Shown piece after piece: positions 1 through 5,645 of a stretch of DNA of 11,286 nt; position 1 is the first letter of the stretch, and every line of letters begins with the position of its first letter. The translations under genes and the position numbers were made by a program. The notes under the pieces are model-generated. The model worked only from the letters and a program-made list of their open reading frames with translations, searched no databases and was not told where the DNA came from. The stretch is from CAZOMR01 sp964580655 (GTDB lineage Bacteria; RBG-13-61-14; CAZOMR01): the NCBI GenBank assembly GCA_964580655.1, contig CAZOMR010000104.1:1-11286 (forward strand). The letters are read 5' to 3'.

Positions 1-12
1 AGCATCACTGCG

Positions 13-50
13 ATGCAGTTGGGCGGGGAAATAAAAAATGGCAACTGCAT
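13..50. repeat. Inverted repeat just downstream of fhs
   Basis: Perfect 9-bp arms, ATGCAGTTG at 13-21 and CAACTGCAT at 42-50, flank a 20-nt loop. It starts 8 nt past the fhs stop codon in the direction of transcription. Two smaller hairpins compete with its distal arm: GCATC/GATGC at 2-6 and 12-16, and ACTGC/GCAGT at 7-11 and 15-19. No T-run follows on the minus strand, so it is not a textbook intrinsic terminator. It may still protect the 3' end of the fhs mRNA or belong to something beyond the window edge. The structure is visible; the function is unknown. Confidence 0.4.
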
Positions 51-58
51 TATTTAGG

Positions 59-1825
59 TTAAAAGAGCCCTTTTACCCTCCCGGTTTTTGTGTCCACATC
101 AATTTTTCTGTAAGCCGGGTCTGATGCTGTTCCTGGCATGAGGCTTATGCCGCCGGCGACCGGGACGATAAATTTTGCGCCGCCGTATGTGAGTATGTCG
201 CGGACAGGAAGGGTCCAGCCTTTGGGCCTTCCCTTGATACCCGGATCATGTGTGAGACTGAGGTGTGTCTTGACCATGCAGGTGTTGAGCTTTGAGAGCA
301 CCGGGTCCTTCTCAATGCGCTTTGCCTTTTCCTCCGCCTCTGGTGTATAGCTCACGCCCTCGGCCCCGTAAACCTCTTTGGCAATGACCTCAACCCGCTC
401 GCGCAGGGGCATCTCGTCCGGATACAGGAACTTGAATTCCGTTTTCTCTTCAACCGCCTCAATCACCGCGTCTGCGAATTCCAGGGACCCGTCTCCGCCC
501 TTGAGCCAGTGCTCGCTGACCGCGACCCTGGCGCCGGCCTTTTCCGCTATCTTGCGGACTGCCGCTATCTCGTCCTTTGTGTCAAGGTAGAAAGAGTTGA
601 TGCAGACCACAGGGTTGATCCCGGCCTTCTTGACTGTCTCTATATGTGCGACCATGTTCTCACAGCCCTTTTCCACCAGGGGGATGTTCTTCTTGGTGTA
701 GGCATCGTCCAGAGGCCTTCCCGGCACGACCTTTGGTCCGCCGCCGTGCATCTTGAGAGCCCTGATGGTGGATACGATAACCGCACAATGGGGGGTCAGC
801 CCGCTGACCCGGCACTTGATGTTCCAGAATTTCTCAAAGCCTATGTCCGCGCCAAAGCCGCTTTCCGTTACATGATAGTCCGAGAGCTTCAGCCCTACCT
901 GGTCTGCTATGATGGATGACTGGCCAACTGCTATGTTGGCAAAGGGCCCGGCATGAACAAAGCAGGGCTGGCCCTCCACGGTCTGCATCAGGTTGGGATT
1001 GATGGACTCCACCATGAGCGCGGTCATTGCTCCGTCAACCTCCAGGTCTGCAGTGGTAACCGGGTTTCCGCTCTTGTCGTATGCGACCACTATCTTGCCC
1101 ATGCGCTCCCGCATATCCTTGAGGCTGGTTGAGACTGCGAGGATAGCCATGATCTCGGAGCTGACAGTGATTGCGAACCCGGATGGCATCATCATGCCGT
1201 CCATCTTGCCCCCGAGGCCTATGATGATGTTGCGGAGCGCCTGTGCGCAGAAATCCATCACCCATTTCATCTCCACATTCTTGGGGTTGATGTTCAGCCG
1301 TTTAAGGTTTTTCTTCTTCAGGGTCTCGTCATCGTAGTTGAACTCATGCTGAATTCTGGAGGTGAGCGCGACCATGGCCAGATTGTGGGCATTGGTAACA
1401 CGGTCAATGTCCCCGGTCAGGCCCAGGGAAAAGGCGCTGAGAGGGATACACTGGGCCATTCCACCGCCTGCGGCACTGCCCTTGATATTGAAGGTCGGGC
1501 CCCCGGAGGGCTGGCGGATAGCGCCGGTAACTTTTTTCTTGCGCTTGGCCAGACCCTCGATAAGGCCCATGGCCGAGGTGGTCTTGCCTTCACCGAGCGG
1601 GGTCGGCGTGATGGCTGTCACATTAATATACTTCGCATCCTTCTCTCCCTTGAGCCGGTCCAGAATCTTGAGGTAGTCCACCTTCCCGTAATTGTGGCCA
1701 TAGGGAAGAACCTCTTCCTTCTCCAGGCCAAGCTCCTCCCCCAATTGATAGATGCTCTTGAGCGTAGTCTTTTCCACAGCCTCGGAAATCTCCCAGTCAG
1801 CCATTTTGGTAGGGTCTAAATTCAT
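59..1825 (-). CDS. fhs: Formate--tetrahydrofolate ligase (formyltetrahydrofolate synthetase)
   Basis: This cytoplasmic enzyme condenses formate with tetrahydrofolate using ATP to give 10-formyl-THF. It supplies one-carbon units and is the formate-activating step of the Wood-Ljungdahl methyl branch. The 588-residue product is full length, somewhat longer than the roughly 556-residue clostridial enzymes. The P-loop TPTPLGEGKTT lies at residues 73-83. The next conserved block reads RQPSGGP (104-110) and KGSAAGGG (115-122), where clostridial enzymes as I remember them have an EPSLGP / KGGAAGGGY pattern. I recall the variant form from Desulfobacterota. The ATG at 1825 is chosen because AAGGAGG (1832-1838) lies 6 nt upstream; Met8 has no comparable site. 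fhs stands alone, with no folD or other folate gene in the window. The reading frame is intact. Confidence 0.96.
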   Translation of the reverse strand: MNLDPTKMADWEISEAVEKTTLKSIYQLGEELGLEKEEVLPYGHNYGKVDYLKILDRLKGEKDAKYINVTAITPTPLGEGKTTSAMGLIEGLAKRKKKVTGAIRQPSGGPTFNIKGSAAGGGMAQCIPLSAFSLGLTGDIDRVTNAHNLAMVALTSRIQHEFNYDDETLKKKNLKRLNINPKNVEMKWVMDFCAQALRNIIIGLGGKMDGMMMPSGFAITVSSEIMAILAVSTSLKDMRERMGKIVVAYDKSGNPVTTADLEVDGAMTALMVESINPNLMQTVEGQPCFVHAGPFANIAVGQSSIIADQVGLKLSDYHVTESGFGADIGFEKFWNIKCRVSGLTPHCAVIVSTIRALKMHGGGPKVVPGRPLDDAYTKKNIPLVEKGCENMVAHIETVKKAGINPVVCINSFYLDTKDEIAAVRKIAEKAGARVAVSEHWLKGGDGSLEFADAVIEAVEEKTEFKFLYPDEMPLRERVEVIAKEVYGAEGVSYTPEAEEKAKRIEKDPVLSKLNTCMVKTHLSLTHDPGIKGRPKGWTLPVRDILTYGGAKFIVPVAGGISLMPGTASDPAYRKIDVDTKTGRVKGLF

Positions 1826-1964
1826 CTAATGCCTCCTTCAAGTTTTTTCTGACGCCTTGTTTCCCTCGTCCTTTATTCGAATACTCCGAGATGTTGAAAG
1901 AACCTAAACTATATATCAGAAACTTACTCCGAAAAACAATCCATTACCTTGTCCAGAGTTGGAA

Positions 1965-1993
1965 TGTATAACATGGACTTTTTCCAATTGCAA
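1965..1993 (-). promoter_or_regulatory. Candidate sigma70-type promoter for fhs
   Basis: Read on the minus strand, a -35 box TTGCAA (1988-1993, 4/6 to consensus) is followed by a 17-nt spacer. The -10 box TATACA (1965-1970, 4/6) is preceded by TGT, giving an extended -10 motif. Transcription would start near 1958 and leave a leader of about 130 nt. A second, weaker candidate is TATATA at 1910-1915, preceded by TGA, with a poor TTGTTT box 18 nt upstream. It would give a leader of about 80 nt. Nothing else was recognised in the 205-bp gap between argC and fhs. The call rests on sequence match only. Confidence 0.45.
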
Positions 1994-2030
1994 TACCTTT
2001 TTCGCATTTTAATGAAAAATTAATCTTTTT

Positions 2031-3068
2031 TTAAGGAACCAGGGGGAGCTGTTCAAGGCCTGTTGTTTCGGGATAGCCGGACATGAGGTTGAAATTCTGG
2101 ACAGCGGTTCCGCTTGCGCCTTTAAGGAGGTTATCTATGGCTGAGGTTATTACAGCGGACCTGCCGGATTCTGCCAGAGATAGTCCTATGTCGCAGAAGT
2201 TGGACCCCCGGACCCGCATCAGGTCTGGAAGTTCACCCGGTGCCAGGAGCCGTATAAAAGGCTCGTGGGAGTAGGCCTTCTGGTAGATGTCGTGGAGCCT
2301 CTCCAGAGATGTCTTGCGCACAAGCCTGATATAGATTGTGCTGAGTATTCCGCGGTTGAGGGGGACGAGATGAGGGGCGAATGTTACCTGGACTTTCTTC
2401 TTGTAGAGTGCGGTAAGCTCCTGTTCCATCTCAGGGGTATGACGGTGGTGATATATGTTATATGGCCTGAGTGATTCATTGACCTGGCTGAACATCATGG
2501 TCGGGATGACGCTTCTGCCCGCGCCGGATATCCCGGACTTGGAATCCACTATCACGCTCTCGGGATCAAAGAGGCGGCGCTCACAAAGCGGCTTCAATGC
2601 CAGGATCACGCTGGTCGGGTAACACCCGGGATTGGCGACAAGGATAGCCTTCTTGATCTTATCCCGGTAGATTTCCGGCATGCCGTAGACAGCCCGGCGC
2701 AAGAGCTCCGGGAACCTGTGCTCGCCATACCAGTGCCGATATGGCTTCAGCCTCTTGAACCGGAAGTCAGCGGACAGGTCAATGGCCTTTCGTTTGCGCT
2801 CTATCACCTCGGCCACTGCGGCCTGGCTCTCGGCATGAGGAAGAGCAAGGAAGACAAGCTCGGCCCGCTCGCACACCCTGCCCAGGTCATGGCCCGTGAT
2901 CTTCAGGTCAACTATCCCGCGGAAACCCGGGAACACCTGGCTGTAGGCTTTGCCAGATTCTCTCCGGGAGGTCAGCGCAGATAGCTCTACTTCAGGATGC
3001 CGGGCAAGTATCCGGACAAGCTCCTGCCCGGTATAACCGGTAGCGCCGACCACGGCCGTGCGAATCAT
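2031..3068 (-). CDS. argC: N-acetyl-gamma-glutamyl-phosphate reductase
   Basis: ArgC reduces N-acetyl-glutamyl-5-phosphate to the semialdehyde with NADPH, the third step of arginine biosynthesis, in the cytoplasm. The start MIRTAVVGATGYTG holds the Rossmann-type NADP-binding loop GATGYTG (residues 8-14). The catalytic cysteine is Cys149 in ANPGCYPT, and the conserved histidine is His233 in APHLVPLNRG. HHRHTPE near residues 207-213 is also typical of the family. Starting at ATG 3068 gives 345 residues, the usual family length, with the nucleotide-binding strand at the N-terminus. The frame stays open to an ATG at 3104, adding 12 residues, but that codon lies in a terminator-like hairpin. The upstream site is weak (GAAAAG), so translation may be modest or depend on read-through from rpsI. 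The rplM-rpsI-argC order is familiar from Desulfobacterota and relatives. No other arg genes are present. Confidence 0.93.
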   Translation of the reverse strand: MIRTAVVGATGYTGQELVRILARHPEVELSALTSRRESGKAYSQVFPGFRGIVDLKITGHDLGRVCERAELVFLALPHAESQAAVAEVIERKRKAIDLSADFRFKRLKPYRHWYGEHRFPELLRRAVYGMPEIYRDKIKKAILVANPGCYPTSVILALKPLCERRLFDPESVIVDSKSGISGAGRSVIPTMMFSQVNESLRPYNIYHHRHTPEMEQELTALYKKKVQVTFAPHLVPLNRGILSTIYIRLVRKTSLERLHDIYQKAYSHEPFIRLLAPGELPDLMRVRGSNFCDIGLSLAESGRSAVITSAIDNLLKGASGTAVQNFNLMSGYPETTGLEQLPLVP

Positions 3069-3090
3069 GGCTTTTCTACATCCATGGAAC

Positions 3091-3116
3091 AAAAGGGAAG
3101 GCATCGCGGCCTTCCC
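3091..3116 (-). terminator. Probable intrinsic terminator of the rplM-rpsI operon
   Basis: On the minus strand an 8-bp perfect GC-rich stem, GGGAAGGC and GCCTTCCC (plus-strand arms 3095-3102 and 3109-3116), closes a 6-nt loop. TTTTGTT follows immediately. It begins 31 nt past the rpsI stop. The T-tract is short, so termination may be partial and let some transcripts continue into argC, for which no clear separate promoter is visible. Confidence 0.5.
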
Positions 3117-3147
3117 CTCACCCCCAAAGAAATTAATTACTGGTTTC

Positions 3148-3543
3148 TCACCGCTTGCTGTATTGGAACCTTTTTCTTGCTCCGGGCTGGCCGTATTTCT
3201 TGCGCTCCTTGGACCTGGCGTCCCTGGTGATAAACCCGGCCTTCTTCAGGATGGACCTGAATTCCGGGTTGAGCTCGATCAAGGCCTTTGTGATGCCGTG
3301 GCGGACCGCGCCCGCCTGCCCGGAGAGGCCTCCCCCGCACACATTCACGCGCACATCGTATTTGCCCATGGTGTCTGTCAACTCGAACGGCTGGCGCACG
3401 ATCATCTGCGAGGTCTTGCGGCCGAAATATTCTTCCAGAGTCCTCTTATTGACTATCATCTGTCCTGTCCCTTTTCTCAGGCGCACGCGTGCTGAAGATG
3501 TCTTGCGATGGCCCGTGGCCAGGAATTCAGGTTCGGCTTTCAA
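3148..3543 (-). CDS. rpsI: 30S ribosomal protein S9
   Basis: S9 is a small-subunit protein of the 30S head; in the family, the C-terminal tail reaches the P-site tRNA. The 131-residue product has the hallmark N-terminal block ATGHRKTSSARV (residues 9-20), the glycine-rich GGGLSGQAGAVRHGI (70-84) and the basic tail ending FQYSKR. The start is TTG at 3541-3543. No ATG or GTG fits in frame before residue 29, and a strong AAGGAGG site (3550-3556) lies 6 nt upstream. The gene follows rplM by 11 nt, and the two stoichiometric ribosomal proteins are surely co-transcribed. Length and motifs are normal. Confidence 0.97.
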   Translation of the reverse strand: MKAEPEFLATGHRKTSSARVRLRKGTGQMIVNKRTLEEYFGRKTSQMIVRQPFELTDTMGKYDVRVNVCGGGLSGQAGAVRHGITKALIELNPEFRSILKKAGFITRDARSKERKKYGQPGARKRFQYSKR

Positions 3544-3549
3544 GATATC

Positions 3550-3557
3550 CCTCCTTA
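3550..3557 (-). promoter_or_regulatory. rpsI ribosome-binding site overlapping the rplM stop
   Basis: The minus strand reads TAAGGAGG, in which the TAA stop codon of rplM (3555-3557) forms the first bases of the Shine-Dalgarno sequence of rpsI. A 6-nt spacer leads to the TTG start. A ribosome finishing rplM therefore sits on the rpsI site, which points to translational coupling and keeps L13 and S9 balanced. Confidence 0.75.
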
Positions 3558-3983
3558 AATCTTGTATGGTTTTGGCTGTTGCGCCTGGTGCGGATGCTCC
3601 GGCCCGGCATATACCTTGAGCTTCTTCATCATGGGCGCGCGAAGTTTAGTCTTGGGCAACATCCCTTTCACTGCCTGGCGGATCAGGGTCTCCGGGCTCT
3701 TCTCCATAAGCCGCCGTGCCGTGATCTCCTTCAATCCGCCGGTATACCCTGAAGAGCGGTAGTATTTCTTCTTGTCCAGCTTGGTCCCGGTCAAGTGCAC
3801 CTTTGCCGCATTCACCACTATCACGAAATCCCCTCCATCCATGTGCGGCGTGTAGTTGGGCTTGTGCTTCCCGCGCAAAAGCACGGCCACCCGGCTCGCA
3901 AGCCGGCCCAGCACCTTGCCATCCGCATCCACAAGCAACCAGTTGCCATGTAATTCCTTCTTCTTCACAACATGCGTCTTCAT
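3555..3983 (-). CDS. rplM: 50S ribosomal protein L13
   Basis: L13 is an early-assembling large-subunit protein that binds 23S rRNA. The product has 142 residues, the same length as the E. coli protein, and the family blocks are all present: LGRLAS, RGKHKPNYTPHMDGGDFVIVVNA, KKYYRSSGYTGG, AVKGMLP and KLKVYAGPEHPH near the C-terminus. Codons GTG (3986) and ATG (3983) are adjacent in frame. I prefer ATG, which gives MKTH, matching the family. GAAGG (3993-3997) serves either codon, with 6 nt to GTG or 9 nt to ATG. It heads the rplM-rpsI operon, with a promoter directly upstream. Confidence 0.97.
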   Translation of the reverse strand: MKTHVVKKKELHGNWLLVDADGKVLGRLASRVAVLLRGKHKPNYTPHMDGGDFVIVVNAAKVHLTGTKLDKKKYYRSSGYTGGLKEITARRLMEKSPETLIRQAVKGMLPKTKLRAPMMKKLKVYAGPEHPHQAQQPKPYKI

Positions 3984-4006
3984 CACCTTAAACCTTCAGA
4001 GAAATA

Positions 4007-4035
4007 ATACTAGATAATTTTTTCTTGAATGTCAA
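4007..4035 (-). promoter_or_regulatory. Promoter of the rplM-rpsI operon
   Basis: A perfect TTGACA -35 box (4030-4035 on the plus strand) is followed by a 17-nt A/T-rich spacer and TAGTAT (4007-4012, 4/6 to the -10 consensus). Transcription would begin near 4000 and leave only about 17 nt before the rplM start, just enough to hold GAAGG. An alternative -10, TATTAT, would need a 20-nt spacer and is less likely. The consensus -35 fits the high expression expected of ribosomal proteins. Confidence 0.55.
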
Positions 4036-4097
4036 ATTCCGATTCAACTTAGAGCTTGCGACATAAACCCGGAGAGTGCAGTTAAGATTTTTTATTA

Positions 4098-4175
4098 CAC
4101 CGCAGAGACGCAAAGAGCGCAAAGAAGATTCTATTTTATATTTTTGCCCTTTGCGTCCTTTGCGCCTTTGCGGTA
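4098..4175. repeat. Long imperfect inverted repeat built of 9-nt GCAAAG units
   Basis: Two 27-nt arms, 4098-4124 and 4149-4175, are reverse complements at 22 of 27 positions and flank a 24-nt A/T-rich loop. Each arm consists of three phased 9-nt units of the form CGCAAAGRR, so the element is an inverted and a tandem repeat at once. It lies between the hicB remnant region and the rplM promoter. Read in frame it yields low-complexity peptides such as LRSLRLCG. I recall such peptides from spurious ORFs in many environmental bacterial genomes, so this is probably one copy of a dispersed family. No T-run follows either arm, so a terminator role is not supported. Confidence 0.75.
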
Positions 4176-4254
4176 AAATTATTTCGCCCTCTTGGCGTTT
4201 CATCATTAAAAACCGAAGCATCTGGCGTGCAGGGAGCGGTCCGACACGGCTCAA
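4176..4254 (-). pseudogene. Probable 5' remnant of a hicA toxin gene
   Basis: A frame starting with TTG at 4252-4254 overlaps the hicB stop codon (TTGA), which is the usual spacing of a hicBA pair. Its first residues, SRVGPLPARQMLRFL, resemble the start of HicA toxins, where a 'LPxxxGRxMLRxLxxxGF' pattern is common. The expected continuation (GF, then RQxGSH with the catalytic histidine) is missing. The frame reads MMKRQEGEIILP and runs into the GCAAAG repeat. It stays open to 3988 only by translating the repeat and the rplM promoter region. I infer a toxin gene decayed or cut off near the repeat. The match is by eye over about 15 residues, so chance resemblance remains possible. Confidence 0.4.
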
Positions 4255-4478
4255 GCCTTGACCTCAATCTGCTCAACTGCTACAAATTTTTCACGGACAG
4301 GCTCTTCCTCCTCCAGGCAAAGCTCGATAACCCCTTTTAGTCTCTTCCGCAATGTCTCTAAAGTCCGCGCTTGGGTATAGCAGGAGCGGAGAGCCGGAAC
4401 CCGTCCCACATAATAGCCGTCTTCATCCCGTTCAATGAGCACCGTAAGTTCCAATGCCTTTTTCCTGCTCTTTTTCAT
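4251..4478 (-). CDS. HicB-family antitoxin, short form, apparently orphan
   Basis: HicB antitoxins neutralise HicA, a small mRNA-cleaving toxin. This 75-residue protein matches the short HicB form: a lysine-rich start, a beta hairpin with ERDEDGYYVGRVPAL (residues 16-30), then TQARTLETL (35-43), a helix RLKGVIELCLEEEE (46-59) and a final strand FVAVEQIEV. It lacks the C-terminal helix-turn-helix or ribbon-helix-helix extension of longer HicB proteins. The partly folded RNase-H-like core is therefore all there is, and autorepression by this protein alone is doubtful. The ATG at 4478 has AAGGAG 5 nt upstream. No intact hicA follows; only a short hicA-like fragment does. The frame is complete and has a good promoter, so it may still be expressed. 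Confidence 0.85.
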   Translation of the reverse strand: MKKSRKKALELTVLIERDEDGYYVGRVPALRSCYTQARTLETLRKRLKGVIELCLEEEEPVREKFVAVEQIEVKA

Positions 4479-4496
4479 ATTCTCTCCTTATAATTA

Positions 4497-4525
4497 ATTT
4501 TATCTGGAAGACAATAAAATCGCAA
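4497..4525 (-). promoter_or_regulatory. Promoter of hicB
   Basis: TTGCGA (4520-4525, 4/6) and TAAAAT (4497-4502, 5/6) are separated by 17 nt in the 91-bp gap between the CPBP gene and hicB. The start site would fall near 4490, leaving a leader of about a dozen nucleotides carrying AAGGAG. hicB is thus probably an independent transcription unit and not the tail of the upstream operon. No clear terminator for that operon is visible in the gap. Confidence 0.5.
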
Positions 4526-4569
4526 GAAAAGATGAAGGCAACACTCCAAATTTTTCCCTCTTTAGTTTA

Positions 4570-5238
4570 TCAGCTTTGATACAGCCCGGCCTGTGCTACG
4601 AGGAATGAGATATTTGAGAGTGCGTGAAAGAGTATAGGGGCAAGGATGGACCCGGTTTTTTCGCGCATCCAGCCCATGAGCATTGCGGGAAAGAACACGG
4701 CAAGGCGCATCCAGTTGGCCTCGATTGCAAGGTGGCAAAGCGAGAAGACAAGTGCCGCGGCAAAGAGCCCCGGACCTATTCTCGCTCCCCACAAGCGCCA
4801 CGGCCTGGCGAACACCTGGTTGAGACGGCCTTGAACATAGCCACGAAAGAACAGCTCCTCTGGTATGGCCGTGGCAAGAAACTGGAAGATAAGAATCTGC
4901 CAGATGTCACCGGGAAGGCGAAGATGCCAATGATAACTATAAAAATGGCCCTGAGCCCATGCCCATGCGAGATAGAATGCGGGGAATGTGATCAATATCC
5001 ACAGGATCGCCCAAAAGATGCTTGAGAGAAAAGCGAGCCGATCGAGTGCAAATGGGCCGAGAGACTCCCGGCGGACCCATATTGCAATAAGTGGAAGATA
5101 CAGCCAGCATGCCGCGGCAAAGAGAGAGGCGTATTTCTTGAAAAAGGGGCTGTGAAAATTTGTGACAATCGCGGTTGCGACCAGGGCAAGCACGGTGAGT
5201 CCGGCCGCCTCCGCAATCAGCCATCTTTTCTGGCCCAT
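4570..5238 (-). CDS. CPBP-family intramembrane metalloprotease (CaaX protease/bacteriocin-processing type)
   Basis: This is a 222-residue, strongly hydrophobic protein with about six or seven membrane segments (roughly 7-26, 37-54, 67-93, 111-126, 155-172, 178-190 and 197-215). All three catalytic motifs of the CPBP (ABI/Rce1-like) family are present: EELFFR (Glu127, Glu128, Arg132), FSLCH (His169) and HALSN (His205, Asn209). It is therefore probably an active protease in the inner membrane. Substrates are unknown; the family includes prenyl-protein proteases, bacteriocin-immunity proteins and the myxosortases that trim C-terminal sorting tails. The ATG at 5238 follows the zinc-ribbon gene by 4 nt and has no clear Shine-Dalgarno, suggesting translational coupling. 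It is the last gene of the glmU operon. No bacteriocin gene or sorting-signal protein is visible nearby. Confidence 0.88.
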   Translation of the reverse strand: MGQKRWLIAEAAGLTVLALVATAIVTNFHSPFFKKYASLFAAACWLYLPLIAIWVRRESLGPFALDRLAFLSSIFWAILWILITFPAFYLAWAWAQGHFYSYHWHLRLPGDIWQILIFQFLATAIPEELFFRGYVQGRLNQVFARPWRLWGARIGPGLFAAALVFSLCHLAIEANWMRLAVFFPAMLMGWMREKTGSILAPILFHALSNISFLVAQAGLYQS

Positions 5239-5242
5239 GGAC

Positions 5243-5605
5243 TCAAGCCCTGGGCTTGGTCACGGATTTGAGCAGACCTTGAATGAAACCGCTGTCCGTG
5301 GAGCGTCCGCGACTGGACGAAGATGCTGTAAGCATCTCCAACTCCCCGGCGTCAAGCCATATCCCGCCACAGCTTTCGCACTGGTCAATCATGACCTTCT
5401 GAAATTCCTTTTCCTTCAACTCGTGGCCGCATTTGGGACAGCGCATCCAGCATTTCTCTTTAAGATGCTTTTTTTCCGCCTCGGCACGCTCCAGGTTCAG
5501 GCGCTCCCTGTGCTCAGCTATCTTCCTGGCCTCTTCTCTGGCGAAATACTCGTCTTCCTGTTTTCGCTTCTTTTTAGATTTTTCCGTGGGAATCTTTTCC
5601 GACAT
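5243..5605 (-). CDS. Small TFIIB-type zinc-ribbon protein
   Basis: The product is 120 residues and soluble. The first 50 or so are highly charged (SKKKRKQEDEYFAREEARK and on), probably a long helix or coiled coil. Residues 55-92 form a zinc ribbon with two CxxC pairs (Cys56/Cys59 and Cys76/Cys79) and the signature CESCGGIWLDAGELE, matching the zf-TFIIB domain (Pfam PF13453). The C-terminal tail is Ser/Arg-rich (ASSSSRGRSTDSG). Members of this family are widespread but poorly characterised; nucleic-acid or protein binding is likely but unproven. The start at 5605 has an excellent AGGAGGT site 5 nt upstream. It lies 40 nt after the helicase gene and 4 nt before the CPBP protease gene, so it is probably co-transcribed with both. 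Confidence 0.85.
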   Translation of the reverse strand: MSEKIPTEKSKKKRKQEDEYFAREEARKIAEHRERLNLERAEAEKKHLKEKCWMRCPKCGHELKEKEFQKVMIDQCESCGGIWLDAGELEMLTASSSSRGRSTDSGFIQGLLKSVTKPRA

Positions 5606-5645
5606 CCTTTACCTCCTGATTCTTATGCTAAGAAAGATAGCATGA

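Noticed and set aside
509..1819. Long plus-strand frames (509-919, 993-1337, 1346-1819) inside fhs
   Set aside because: These are antisense shadows of a strongly conserved gene, with no domain or ribosome-binding site.
1826..1960. Tetrahydrofolate riboswitch upstream of fhs
   Set aside because: I could not find the conserved core or convincing pairing. The leader length alone is not evidence.
1999..2037. A/T-rich imperfect dyad after argC as a terminator
   Set aside because: The arms are almost pure A/T with a bulge, and no T-run follows on the transcribed minus strand. A plus-strand terminator would have no gene to serve.
3058..3619. Plus-strand frames of 145 and 154 residues across rpsI and argC
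   Set aside because: They lie opposite rpsI and the argC junction, are mutually overlapping in different frames and have no recognisable motif.
4185..4197. Small CGCC/GGCG hairpin within the hicA stub
   Set aside because: The stem is only 4 bp with no T-tract, which is expected by chance.
3988..4254. An 88-residue minus-strand open frame after hicB
   Set aside because: Most of it translates the GCAAAG repeat and the rplM promoter region, giving low-complexity peptide. Only the first 15-20 residues look protein-like, and these are reported as a hicA remnant.
4076..4261. Plus-strand 61-residue frame over the same repeat
   Set aside because: It also reads the inverted repeat (RRKERKE and LRPLRLCG) and overlaps hicB and the stub antisense. 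No start signal or family resemblance.
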